Positions 1 to 7,463 of a stretch of DNA of 23,416 nucleotides are shown in pieces. Numbering within the stretch: position 1 is the first letter of the stretch; every line of letters begins with the position of its first letter. The position numbers were made by a program, and so were the translations under genes. This DNA is from JAVWHX01 sp036639875 (GTDB lineage: Bacteria > Bacillota_I > Bacilli_A > Erysipelotrichales > Coprobacillaceae). The stretch spans positions 1 to 23,416 of the forward strand of contig JAVWHX010000036.1 in the NCBI GenBank assembly GCA_036639875.1. The letters run 5' to 3'. The notes beneath the pieces are model-generated. The model did no database searches, had not been told where the DNA came from, and worked only from the letters and a program-made list of their open reading frames with translations.

Positions 1-8
1 AGCTTATT

Positions 9-42
9 GAGATAAGAGGAAACTCTTATCTTTTCTTTTATT
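9..42 (+). terminator. Rho-independent terminator of an upstream gene
   Basis: GATAAGAG (11-18) pairs perfectly with CTCTTATC (23-30) around a GAAA loop, followed by a T-rich tract from 31. It most likely ends a plus-strand gene lying left of the window. Confidence 0.8.
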
Positions 43-50
43 CAAGTTTA

Positions 51-59
51 TGGTATATT
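51..59 (+). promoter_or_regulatory. Candidate extended -10 promoter for the lipoprotein gene
   Basis: TGGTATATT has the TG-N-TATAAT-like layout of an extended -10 element, about 20 bases before the first start codon. I see no convincing -35, so this rests on the -10 and its position between a terminator and a start codon. Confidence 0.4.
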
Positions 60-79
60 AAACAAAATGGAGTGATATG

Positions 80-592
80 ATGAAAAGACTATTAATTGTA
101 TGTTTGAGTTTAATCGTATTAACTGGTTGTATATCTACAAAAAAAACAGATAAAATAAATATTGAAGGAATTCAAGAAATAAAATATGAAGAGTTAACAA
201 AGAGTTTAAATTCAAATGTTAAATTTATATTATATATTGGTAGACCTGATTGTGGTGATTGTCAAGAATTCTATCCTTTATTAGAAGACTATGTAAATAA
301 ACATAGTAATACAGGAATCTATTATTTAAATATTAAGAATTTTAGAGATCGTGCAAAGGCAGATAATGCTACGCAAGAAGAAAAAGATTTCTTTGATAAT
401 CTTTATAAAGAGTTAAAGTTTGAATGGACTCCTACTGTTCAAGTTATCTCGAACGGAAAAATTATAAAAAGTTATCAATACTTAGATGAAGATTATTTTA
501 ATATTAAAGATAGAAATGAACAAAAGGAAAAGAAACAACAATTTATAGATGAGTATTATCAATTTATGGATTCTTATTTCTCAGAGGAGTAA
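80..592 (+). CDS. Thioredoxin-like lipoprotein
   Basis: Predicted lipoprotein of 170 residues. The N-terminus is a short basic stretch, a hydrophobic core and an LTGC lipobox with the lipidated Cys at residue 17, so the mature protein should sit on the outer face of the membrane. A thioredoxin-like core follows: a hydrophobic strand (FILYIG), a CGDC redox pair (Cys59, Cys62) and a WTPTVQVI segment with the cis-proline typical of the fold. This resembles the small thioredoxin-fold proteins often labelled bacteriocin transport accessory proteins, but no bacteriocin genes are near. Role inferred: thiol-disulfide exchange at the cell surface. Two ATGs occur in frame at 77 and 80; I prefer 80 because GGAG (69-72) is then 7 bases away. 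The next gene starts 4 bases after the stop, with its ribosome site inside this gene, so the two are co-translated. Confidence 0.75.
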   Translation: MKRLLIVCLSLIVLTGCISTKKTDKINIEGIQEIKYEELTKSLNSNVKFILYIGRPDCGDCQEFYPLLEDYVNKHSNTGIYYLNIKNFRDRAKADNATQEEKDFFDNLYKELKFEWTPTVQVISNGKIIKSYQYLDEDYFNIKDRNEQKEKKQQFIDEYYQFMDSYFSEE

Positions 593-596
593 AGCA

Positions 597-1409
597 ATGA
601 AAAAATGTCCAAGATGTGATCATGAACTTAAAGATGAGGAAAAGTATTGTCCTCATTGTGGATTAGATTTAAATCAAAATTATAGACCTATAAAAAAACA
701 AAAGAATAAACCAATGACTTACTTATTGTATGTTATTGTATTTTTCTCATTTATTACTATTCCTTTGTTGTATAGTCGTTTGTTAGATGGAATTGGTGGT
801 GGTATGACACAACCAACTGAAACTGAAAAGATAGAACTTAAAGAAGTTCAAAAGACTGCACCTTCATCAATAGCTGCATCTTATTCAACTTTAGCTGATT
901 ATGATAAGCAATTTACAAATGTTTCTTCTGCAATAAATGGAATTCAGGAATATGAAAAGCAGTTAAGTCTAAAAGGGGATTATCAGTATGATAAGATTTA
1001 TCAAATTCGAGTATTAGATAATTATGATGTTTATTACAGTATGAGATATACTGCTAAAATTAATGATGATCTAAGTATTGTGATTGAAAAAGAATTTAAT
1101 CGAGGACATACTTTTAATGATGAAAAGATTACTTTTAGAAAGAATAATGTAAGTGATTTTGATGGTTTGATCTTTACATCAGAACAAATGGATATTGTGA
1201 AACCATATACTAAAGATGTAAGTATTGTTGAAAAACTAATGAATGATTTTACAACACGCCAAGATGAATTTGAAAAGAAAAAAGAGAAATTAGGACATTA
1301 TGGTTTAGGGAATTATAATGGAAGATCTTCTTTTGTGGCATACAGACAATTAAATAATTATTATTCAGAATTAACTTATGGTGAGACACCAAGTGAATAT
1401 ATAGATTAA
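597..1409 (+). CDS. Zinc-ribbon, single-pass membrane protein of unknown function
   Basis: 270 residues. A cytoplasmic zinc ribbon leads (CPRC at 4-7, CPHC at 18-21), followed by a basic linker, one membrane segment at about 40-60 and an external domain of about 205 residues rich in Tyr, Asp and Lys that I do not recognise. The architecture (zinc ribbon, membrane helix, external domain) recalls Firmicute envelope proteins such as TcaA, but I cannot claim homology of the external part. A longer reading frame opens at 549; ATG 597 is chosen because the zinc ribbon begins there and AGAGGAG (583-589) is 7 bases upstream. It is translationally linked to the thioredoxin-like lipoprotein, and both products would act at the outer face of the membrane. 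Confidence 0.7.
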   Translation: MKKCPRCDHELKDEEKYCPHCGLDLNQNYRPIKKQKNKPMTYLLYVIVFFSFITIPLLYSRLLDGIGGGMTQPTETEKIELKEVQKTAPSSIAASYSTLADYDKQFTNVSSAINGIQEYEKQLSLKGDYQYDKIYQIRVLDNYDVYYSMRYTAKINDDLSIVIEKEFNRGHTFNDEKITFRKNNVSDFDGLIFTSEQMDIVKPYTKDVSIVEKLMNDFTTRQDEFEKKKEKLGHYGLGNYNGRSSFVAYRQLNNYYSELTYGETPSEYID

Positions 1410-1430
1410 GATGCTTAGGCATCTTTTTTT
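1408..1430 (+). terminator. Rho-independent terminator
   Basis: AAGATGC (1408-1414) pairs with GCATCTT around a TTAG loop and runs into seven Ts (1424-1430). It overlaps the stop codon of the zinc-ribbon gene and closes the first two-gene unit. Confidence 0.85.
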
Positions 1431-1491
1431 GTTGTAATTAATAAATAATAGTGATATCATGAACTTGTATAGACAAGATGGAGGTATAGAT

Positions 1492-2844
1492 ATGAACGTA
1501 TTTATTCTTGCAGGTGGTAGTGGTAAAAAGGTATGGCCTTATAATACATGTCGAAATAAGTCAATGGTTCCAATTGGAAATAAATCAATTCTTCAACATT
1601 ATGTTGATGCTTTGAAAAAAACAACAGTTGATAAAGTTTTTGTTATTGCAGTAAAGCATGTACAAGAAATAAGGCATTGTTTTAAGGATGAAAATTTAGT
1701 GGAAGTTATAGGTTTAGATCATTCAATAGGGAGTGGTGATACACTCCTACAAGTACAGGAGTATTTTAATGATGATGATGTTGTAATGTATGGTGACTGT
1801 GTTGTTAGAGAAGTAGATATTATTAGATTTATTAATAATAAGGAATCTCACATATTGCTAGGTAAATTACATCAAGAGTCAACAGATGCTATTTGTGCTG
1901 AAGTAGATGATGGTTATTTAAAGACGTTCTGGGGACATCCTCGAGGAAATAATTGGCAGTATTTTGCGGCTGCATTTAGATTAAAAAAAGATGTGTTTAA
2001 ATATCTACAGACAACAGAAATGTATTTTAATAAAACTAAAGTTGGTGTGGGATCGCCAGAGGAACTCTATTTAGAAAATGCTATTAATGATATGGTTAAA
2101 GATGATTATCAATTTTCGTGTATGATAAGTGATTATCAAATATTTGATATTGATAAACCATGGCACATATTAGAAGCAAATGAAGATTATAATCGTGCTA
2201 TAACGCAAAATATTTCTATGAAACTAGGTTGTAATAGCAAGGTGAGTCCACTTGCTAAAATAAAGGGTCAAGTTATATTGGGTGATAATAGTCTTATTGG
2301 AGATTATGTAGTTATTAATGGAAATGTTATTATTGGCGATAATACAACAATTGATAATGGAGCAATTATTGGAGATGCTTGTATAATAGGAAATAATTGT
2401 GAAATAAGAAATTATTGTAAGATAGGTGATGGTTGTAGTATTGGGGATGATTGTATTGTCGATCATACATCTGAATTGTTAGGAGGAATACTATTTAATA
2501 AAGTTTATTTATATCATTATGGAGAATTTTATGGGATAGTTGGACGAAATACAGATTTAGGTGCTGGGACAACTGTAGGGACTTTACGCTTTGATGATGG
2601 AAAAACGGTTCATTGTATTAGAGGGAAAAAACAAATTCCTAATACATATTCTAATGCTTGTTTTTTAGGTGATTATTCAAGGACAGGTGTAGGGGCTATT
2701 TTATTACCAGGCTGTAAAGTGGGCTGTAAAAGTGTTGTAGGAAGTGGAGTTATTTTAAATGAAGATGTTGAAGATGAAACTCTCATTTATCCAAAACAAG
2801 AATTGGTCAAAGTGAAATGGGGTGATGATAAATATGGATGGTAA
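1492..2844 (+). CDS. Sugar-phosphate nucleotidyltransferase with left-handed beta-helix domain (GlmU-like)
   Basis: 450 residues with two domains. Residues 1 to about 235 are a nucleotidyltransferase fold with the signature LAGGSGKKVWPY near the N-terminus and the acidic YGDC motif expected for metal and sugar-phosphate binding. From about 245 to 440 there are many hexapeptide repeats (for example IGDNSLIGDYVVI), building a left-handed beta-helix as in the acyltransferase half of GlmU. Near the C-terminus DLGAGTTVGTLRFD matches the GlmU-type acceptor region. The likely reaction is activation of a sugar-1-phosphate to an NDP-sugar, perhaps with acyl transfer. The signature has Lys where Arg is usual (GSGKK for GxGxR), so specificity is unclear. 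It is not the housekeeping glmU: sequence and context differ. ATG 1492 is chosen over an in-frame ATG at 1459 because GGAGG (1480-1484) is 7 bases away. The next gene overlaps its end. Confidence 0.75.
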   Translation: MNVFILAGGSGKKVWPYNTCRNKSMVPIGNKSILQHYVDALKKTTVDKVFVIAVKHVQEIRHCFKDENLVEVIGLDHSIGSGDTLLQVQEYFNDDDVVMYGDCVVREVDIIRFINNKESHILLGKLHQESTDAICAEVDDGYLKTFWGHPRGNNWQYFAAAFRLKKDVFKYLQTTEMYFNKTKVGVGSPEELYLENAINDMVKDDYQFSCMISDYQIFDIDKPWHILEANEDYNRAITQNISMKLGCNSKVSPLAKIKGQVILGDNSLIGDYVVINGNVIIGDNTTIDNGAIIGDACIIGNNCEIRNYCKIGDGCSIGDDCIVDHTSELLGGILFNKVYLYHYGEFYGIVGRNTDLGAGTTVGTLRFDDGKTVHCIRGKKQIPNTYSNACFLGDYSRTGVGAILLPGCKVGCKSVVGSGVILNEDVEDETLIYPKQELVKVKWGDDKYGW

Positions 2845-3553
2845 ACAAGATTATCAGTATCGAAAGATTAAAGAGTTTATTTATCAAAACATTCAAGATA
2901 ATGTTTATCAAAACAAAAAAATAGAAAGTGAAAATAGTTTATCAAAGATGTTTAATGTATCAAGAATGACAGTTAGGCAAGCTATTTTATCACTTCAACA
3001 AGAAGGTGTGGTATATACAATACCTAAAAAAGGAACATTTGTAAGTGATAAAAAAAGACTAAAAGAATTAGATGGCTTAAGAAGTTTTACTGAAGATGTA
3101 TCAAGGTTAGAAGGAGAAACATCATCACAACTGGTGCTTTGTCAAAAGGAAAAAACAGATAATCATAAACTTATAAAGTTAGGTCTTGTTAATGAGGATA
3201 ATGAAGTATGGCATATTATCAGAATAAGATATTTAAACAAGGTCCCTATTGCTTATGAAGATGGGTATTATGGTGGTTTTATTGATAGTATTCCTTCATC
3301 TGCTTTAAATCTTTCTTTATATCAATATTTAGAAGATGAACTTGATTATCCAATTGATTATGCATCTCAACAAATAGATGCAGTTTTGGCTAAAGAGTAT
3401 GCTAAAAAATTAGAAGTAGATGAATTTACCCCTTTACTTAGAATAGAACAAACCTCTTATTTAAAAAATGAACAATGTATTGAATATGCTTATACATATT
3501 ATCGTGTAGATATGTATAGTTTTCATCAAATAGCTTATAGAAGGAGGAAATAA
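2834..3553 (+). CDS. GntR-family (HutC/UTRA) transcriptional regulator
   Basis: 239 residues. Residues about 5-72 form a GntR winged helix-turn-helix; the recognition helix region reads VSRMTVRQAILSLQQEG and the wing KKGTFVS. Residues about 85-235 form a UTRA ligand-binding domain, which in this subfamily binds a phosphorylated sugar or amino sugar. Its place inside the amino-sugar operon suggests local, probably repressive control by a pathway intermediate; that is inference. The gene overlaps the upstream gene by 11 bases. Upstream in-frame starts exist at 2822 (GTG) and 2825 (ATG), but GGGGTG (2819-2824) serves ATG 2834 best. The stop is 2 bases before the MupG start. Confidence 0.85.
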   Translation: MDGKQDYQYRKIKEFIYQNIQDNVYQNKKIESENSLSKMFNVSRMTVRQAILSLQQEGVVYTIPKKGTFVSDKKRLKELDGLRSFTEDVSRLEGETSSQLVLCQKEKTDNHKLIKLGLVNEDNEVWHIIRIRYLNKVPIAYEDGYYGGFIDSIPSSALNLSLYQYLEDELDYPIDYASQQIDAVLAKEYAKKLEVDEFTPLLRIEQTSYLKNEQCIEYAYTYYRVDMYSFHQIAYRRRK

Positions 3554-3555
3554 TA

Positions 3556-4722
3556 ATGAAGAAAATAGGAATTTCAGTATATCCAGATTTTGATAGTATA
3601 GAAAAAATAAAGGAAGCATTAGATAATGCTAAGATGTTAGGTTATCAGGTTGTTTTTACATCGCTTGAATTAGGTGATTTGGGTTTTGAGAATACTGAAG
3701 TAGGAATTAATGATGCATTCTTATTCTTGTTTGATTATTGTGATAAAATCGGATTGGAAGTTCATGCTGATGTTAATGAATCTATGGTTAAATTCATAGG
3801 AGCATCATATGATAATTTAAAACCAATTGATGATTTAAAGATTAAGGTGTTACGTTTAGATAGTGGATTTACTCATGAACAAGTAGCGATTATGACAAAG
3901 AATCCATATGGGATTATTATTGAAGAAAATGCATCAATGTTACAATTTCCACAATCTAGAATAGATGCAGTTATCAGCCAAGGAAATGTTAATCAATATT
4001 ATGCTTGCCATAATTTCTTTCCATTAAATGAGACTGGGTTGAGTTATGATGATGCACTAGAATCTGCCAGACTTTTTCAGTCTTATGGAGTGAAAGTGGG
4101 AATATTTATTGGATCGTTATACTCAACTCCAGACTTAAATGAGGTTGGTCATGGTATTATGACTATTGAAGAACATCGCTATAAACCATCATATATTCAA
4201 GCAATGGAACTATTTGTTCATGATGAATATGATTATGTTATTTTTGGTGATAGTCATCCTAGTCAAGATGAGTTGATAAAGGTGAGTCAAGTTGCTCAGT
4301 ATGATTGTATAGATATTCTTAAAAAGGAATATAATTTAGATGAATTAAAAGGTGAGGCTATTGATTCTTTATACTGTGTAGAGATACCAGTGTGGTTTAA
4401 TAAAGGATTAGATGAGACTATCAAAAACAAATTATTAAGTACTGTGTTCTTGTCTAGAGCGGATCAACCAGAACTTATGGTAAGAGGAACACAATCAAGA
4501 GGGATTGATTGTAATGTTTATAATCCTATATTAAGAAATGCATATTCATTAGTTATGGATAATAACTTAGCAAATCGATATTATGGAGAATTACAAATTC
4601 CATTAGTTGATTTACCAGCTGTAAGGTATGCAAATGTTATAGGGCAAGTTAAACCTTATGGATATAAATTAATAGAACTTATTCAATATGCAAATGTTTT
4701 ATTTGTGTTAAAGGAGGATTAA
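3556..4722 (+). CDS. mupG: MupG-like 6-phospho-N-acetylmuramidase (DUF871)
   Basis: 388 residues, slightly longer than the usual 350-360. The N-terminus (KKIGISVYP) and alternating strands and helices fit the DUF871 TIM barrel. The conserved segment HNFFP (152-156), followed by TGLS, matches the family's HNFYP..TGLS motif. The C-terminal 110 residues match the cyclophilin-like DUF871 C-domain (RYYGELQI). Characterised members (MupG of Staphylococcus aureus and Bacillus subtilis) cleave the recycled disaccharide MurNAc-6-phosphate-GlcNAc in the cytoplasm, releasing MurNAc-6-phosphate and GlcNAc. I cannot place the catalytic acid with certainty, so the exact substrate is inferred from family. 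A strong ribosome site (GGAGG, 3543-3547) precedes the ATG. No PTS transporter or MurQ is in the window, although these usually accompany MupG. Confidence 0.8.
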   Translation: MKKIGISVYPDFDSIEKIKEALDNAKMLGYQVVFTSLELGDLGFENTEVGINDAFLFLFDYCDKIGLEVHADVNESMVKFIGASYDNLKPIDDLKIKVLRLDSGFTHEQVAIMTKNPYGIIIEENASMLQFPQSRIDAVISQGNVNQYYACHNFFPLNETGLSYDDALESARLFQSYGVKVGIFIGSLYSTPDLNEVGHGIMTIEEHRYKPSYIQAMELFVHDEYDYVIFGDSHPSQDELIKVSQVAQYDCIDILKKEYNLDELKGEAIDSLYCVEIPVWFNKGLDETIKNKLLSTVFLSRADQPELMVRGTQSRGIDCNVYNPILRNAYSLVMDNNLANRYYGELQIPLVDLPAVRYANVIGQVKPYGYKLIELIQYANVLFVLKED

Positions 4723-4723
4723 A

Positions 4724-5443
4724 ATGTTAAAAGAATATACAAAATCCATTCATCAATTAATAGATGAATTTAGTGAAACACAAGAAGAAAATCTTCAAAA
4801 GATTGCTAAAGTCATAGTTGAAAAGATAAAAAATGGTGGTCAGTTTTATGCAGTTGGGACAGGACATTCACATATGGTTGGTGAAGAGTTTTATGCGAGA
4901 GCTGGTGGATTGGCATGTGTTTCATTGATTGCTCCAATGGAACTCACTTTAGGTGATCATCCTTTAAAATCAACTCAGATTGAAAGAATTGAAGATTATG
5001 CAAAAGTCATTTTAATGCAATACAAAGTAAAAGCAGGTGATGTTTTATTGATTAGTTCTAATTCAGGAAGAAATGGTATGCCAGTTGAATTAGCCCATGA
5101 ATGTCGTAGACAATCTATTACGACTATAGCATTTACAAATATCAAACATTCCTCTAGTGTGACAAGTCGTCATCATAGTGGTCAAAACTTATATCAAGTT
5201 TGTGATTATGTTATTGATAATTGTGGTGAGATAGGTGATGCTTTTATGGAAGTTGAAGGGGTTAAAGGAAAAATGGGATCTAGTTCAAGTTTGATAGGAA
5301 TGTTTATGGCTCAAACACTATCAATGATGATTGCTCATGAACTTCATCTTCAAGGAATTGTTCCACCAGTATTTATAAGTGCCAATGTCGATGAAGGTGA
5401 TAACTGGAATCAAAAAATAATGGAAGAATACTATCATATTTAG
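4724..5443 (+). CDS. SIS-domain phosphosugar-binding protein (UPF0309-like)
   Basis: 239 residues made of a single SIS (sugar isomerase) fold. Visible motifs are GTGHSH (45-50) in the phosphosugar-binding loop and SSNSGRNGMPVE (111-122), the Ser-rich loop that binds sugar phosphate. Length and motifs fit the UPF0309/phosphoheptose-isomerase-like group rather than MurQ etherase, which is near 300 residues with a different signature. The likely role is binding or isomerising a phosphorylated amino sugar made by the upstream MupG-like enzyme; an etherase-like role cannot be excluded. The gene starts 1 base after the MupG stop, with GGAGG (4713-4717) as ribosome site, and is the last gene of the operon, followed by a strong terminator. 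Confidence 0.75.
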   Translation: MLKEYTKSIHQLIDEFSETQEENLQKIAKVIVEKIKNGGQFYAVGTGHSHMVGEEFYARAGGLACVSLIAPMELTLGDHPLKSTQIERIEDYAKVILMQYKVKAGDVLLISSNSGRNGMPVELAHECRRQSITTIAFTNIKHSSSVTSRHHSGQNLYQVCDYVIDNCGEIGDAFMEVEGVKGKMGSSSSLIGMFMAQTLSMMIAHELHLQGIVPPVFISANVDEGDNWNQKIMEEYYHI

Positions 5444-5445
5444 GG

Positions 5446-5481
5446 AGGAGGTGTATACAACGATATACACCTTCCTTTCTT
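5446..5481 (+). terminator. Rho-independent terminator of the amino-sugar operon
   Basis: GGTGTATA (5450-5457) pairs with TATACACC (5464-5471) around CAACGA; the stem extends outward through AGGA/TTCCT with one bulged base. TTTCTT follows. This gives a stem of about 12 pairs directly after the SIS gene. Confidence 0.8.
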
Positions 5482-5494
5482 AATGGGAAAAAAG

Positions 5495-5522
5495 ATGACA
5501 AATAATAAAAATTTAGTATAAT
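5495..5522 (+). promoter_or_regulatory. Sigma-A-type promoter for the HAD-hisC pair
   Basis: ATGACA (5495-5500) and a perfect TATAAT (5517-5522) are 16 bases apart, downstream of the operon terminator and 27 bases before the HAD start codon. Confidence 0.7.
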
Positions 5523-5549
5523 GGTAGTTATATTAAAGGGGGACATATT

Positions 5550-6338
5550 ATGAAAGTACTGTTTAGTGATATGGATGGAACAATTATTGATTTTAATGAA
5601 ATGAAACATCCTCATGATAAAGAGATGTTAAAAGAACTAAAGAAACAAGGGCATTTAATTGCTTTTAATACAGGTAGAAATTATCAAGAAGCTCATAATT
5701 GTATTCGTAAACATGAATTTCCTTTTGATTATTTAATTCTTAATAATGGCGCACATATTGTGAATAAAGAAGGAAAAGAAATATTTAAAAAGATTATTCC
5801 TCAACATATTGGAAGAAGTATTATAGAATTTAGTATGAAAATACCTGATATGTATGTGTTTTTCTATGATGGGAATCGCACTTTAGGTTATTGTAATCAG
5901 AAAACATTTGAACATGCAACAATTGGGAATATTGAAATTAATGATGTTAATTTTGTGGATGAATATTTAAAAGTTAAAGAGTTTGATATTATTGCAGTTC
6001 ATCAAATTAATGAACAAACGGAAGATATTTTAAAAGTTCAAAAGTATATTGCTGATAATTTTTCAGAATATGCACATGGTTGTTTAAATACTCATTACCT
6101 TGATATTACTGCTGTTGGTTGTACTAAAGGAAGTGGTGTTTTAGCTTTAAAAGATTTACTTCATGAAAAAGTAGAAACATATTGTATAGGAGATTCATAT
6201 AATGATATTTCAATGTTTGAATTATCAGATCATGCTTACACATTTCATACAGTTAATGAAGACATTTCAAATCATGCTGATAAACAAGTTGATTATGTTT
6301 ATGAAGTGATTGAAGATATGTTAGGAGGGACACTATGA
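5550..6338 (+). CDS. Cof-type HAD phosphatase
   Basis: 262 residues. Motif I is DMDGT with the nucleophile Asp7 and acid Asp9; motif II is the NTGR segment near residue 40; the conserved Lys lies in TKGSG; motif IV is GDSYND. A C2-type cap of about 100 residues sits between motifs II and III, placing it in the Cof/YkrA group, which dephosphorylates sugar phosphates, pyridoxal phosphate, flavin and similar small molecules in the cytoplasm. Substrate cannot be read from sequence. AAAGGGGG (5534-5541) is a strong ribosome site. The last four bases overlap the start of the aminotransferase gene (ATGA), so the two are translationally coupled, which hints at a shared substrate. Confidence 0.85.
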   Translation: MKVLFSDMDGTIIDFNEMKHPHDKEMLKELKKQGHLIAFNTGRNYQEAHNCIRKHEFPFDYLILNNGAHIVNKEGKEIFKKIIPQHIGRSIIEFSMKIPDMYVFFYDGNRTLGYCNQKTFEHATIGNIEINDVNFVDEYLKVKEFDIIAVHQINEQTEDILKVQKYIADNFSEYAHGCLNTHYLDITAVGCTKGSGVLALKDLLHEKVETYCIGDSYNDISMFELSDHAYTFHTVNEDISNHADKQVDYVYEVIEDMLGGTL

Positions 6339-7387
6339 GTTGGCAAGATAAGTTAAGAAGTGTAGAACCATATCAAGCAGGGGAACAACCTAAAATTCCT
6401 AACTTGATTAAATTGAATACAAATGAAAATCCTTATCATCCAGGTATGAAAGTAGAAAAAGCTATTCATGATTATCAATCATCACCATTAAGATTATATC
6501 CTAATCCTGATGCTGATGAATTAAAACATTCTATTGCTTTATATCATGGTTTAGATGATCATCAAGTTTTCTTAGGCAATGGTTCTGATGAAGTTTTAGC
6601 TTTAACTTTTTTAACATGTTTTAATGGTGAAGCACCAGTTCTATTTCCAGATATAAGTTATTCTTTTTATCCAGTTTATTGTGAATTATATAAAATGAAA
6701 TATCAAATGATTCCTTTAAATCATAATTTTGAAATGATAAAAGAAGATTATTATCAAAACAATTCAGGAATTATCTTTCCTAATCCAAATGCTCCTACAG
6801 GAGTATTGGTTGATTTAGATTTTATAGAAGATATTTTAAAACATAATCAAGATAGTATTGTTGTTGTGGATGAAGCATATATTGATTTTGGTGGTCAAAG
6901 TGCTATTTCATTATTAGATAAATACGAGAATTTATTAATTGTTCAAACTTTTTCAAAGTTTAGATCATTGGCGGGAATCCGTTTGGGTGTGGCACTTGGA
7001 AATAAGGAAGTCATTTCTAAGTTATATGATGTTAAAAATTCATTTAATTCTTATCCGATTGATAGTCTTGCACAAGTTGTTGGTAAGGCAAGTATGGATG
7101 ATAGTGAGTATATTAAAGAGAATGCGCAAAAGATTATTGAAACAAGAGAATATACAAAGATAGAATTGAAGAAACTTGGATTTGAAATGACGGATTCTTA
7201 TGCTAATTTTATTTTTGTAAAGCATCCTATATATGATGCAGAAAAGTTATTCTTAGAGTTAAGAGAAAAGGGTATTCTTGTTCGTTACTTTAAGAAACCA
7301 AGAATTGATCAATATTTAAGAATTACAATTGGAACTCAAAAACAAATGGAAGAATTAATAAAAGTTATTAAAGAACTCAATAAGTAG
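6335..7387 (+). CDS. hisC: HisC-type pyridoxal-phosphate aminotransferase
   Basis: 350 residues, normal length for class II histidinol-phosphate aminotransferases. The N-terminus (PYQAGEQPK, then LNTNENP) is typical of HisC. PLP-site features are NPNAPTG (150-156), DEAYIDF with Asp179 contacting the cofactor ring, and SKFRSLAGIRLG with the Schiff-base Lys208. The usual reaction is transamination of imidazole-acetol phosphate to histidinol phosphate; many members also act on aromatic amino acids. No other his gene is in the window, so an aromatic or other aminotransferase role is equally possible. The start overlaps the HAD phosphatase stop, and a terminator covers its own stop. Confidence 0.8.
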   Translation: MSWQDKLRSVEPYQAGEQPKIPNLIKLNTNENPYHPGMKVEKAIHDYQSSPLRLYPNPDADELKHSIALYHGLDDHQVFLGNGSDEVLALTFLTCFNGEAPVLFPDISYSFYPVYCELYKMKYQMIPLNHNFEMIKEDYYQNNSGIIFPNPNAPTGVLVDLDFIEDILKHNQDSIVVVDEAYIDFGGQSAISLLDKYENLLIVQTFSKFRSLAGIRLGVALGNKEVISKLYDVKNSFNSYPIDSLAQVVGKASMDDSEYIKENAQKIIETREYTKIELKKLGFEMTDSYANFIFVKHPIYDAEKLFLELREKGILVRYFKKPRIDQYLRITIGTQKQMEELIKVIKELNK

Positions 7388-7404
7388 CTAAGGCTACTTT
7401 TTTT
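7382..7404 (+). terminator. Rho-independent terminator after hisC
   Basis: AAGTAGC (7382-7388) pairs with GCTACTT (7393-7399) around TAAG, followed by a T run. The hisC stop codon lies inside the stem. Confidence 0.85.
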
Positions 7405-7418
7405 GAATGCATTTTCTT

Positions 7419-7446
7419 TTGGAATGAGAAGGGGTTATGTTATAAT
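7419..7446 (+). promoter_or_regulatory. Sigma-A-type promoter for the PpaX-like/trxB pair
   Basis: TTGGAA (7419-7424) and TATAAT (7441-7446) are 16 bases apart, just after a terminator and 18 bases before the chosen start codon. Confidence 0.7.
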
Positions 7447-7463
7447 GCATATGGAGGTTGATT

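Noticed and set aside
2224..2466. Open frame on the minus strand inside the nucleotidyltransferase gene
   Set aside because: Ile/Asn/Thr-rich reading caused by hexapeptide repeats on the opposite strand; no ribosome site and no protein-like pattern.
1492..2844. Housekeeping GlmU
   Set aside because: Signature residues differ (GSGKK), it is linked to a regulator and MupG, and no prs or spoVG-type neighbours are present.
4724..5443. MurQ (MurNAc-6-phosphate etherase)
   Set aside because: Too short at 239 residues and without the MurQ signature; it fits the UPF0309-like SIS group better.
5373..5615. Minus-strand frame across the SIS gene end and the terminator
   Set aside because: It would run through a clear terminator and promoter belonging to plus-strand genes and has no recognisable content.
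6939..7225. Extra frames on both strands inside hisC
   Set aside because: Shadow frames within a well-conserved gene.
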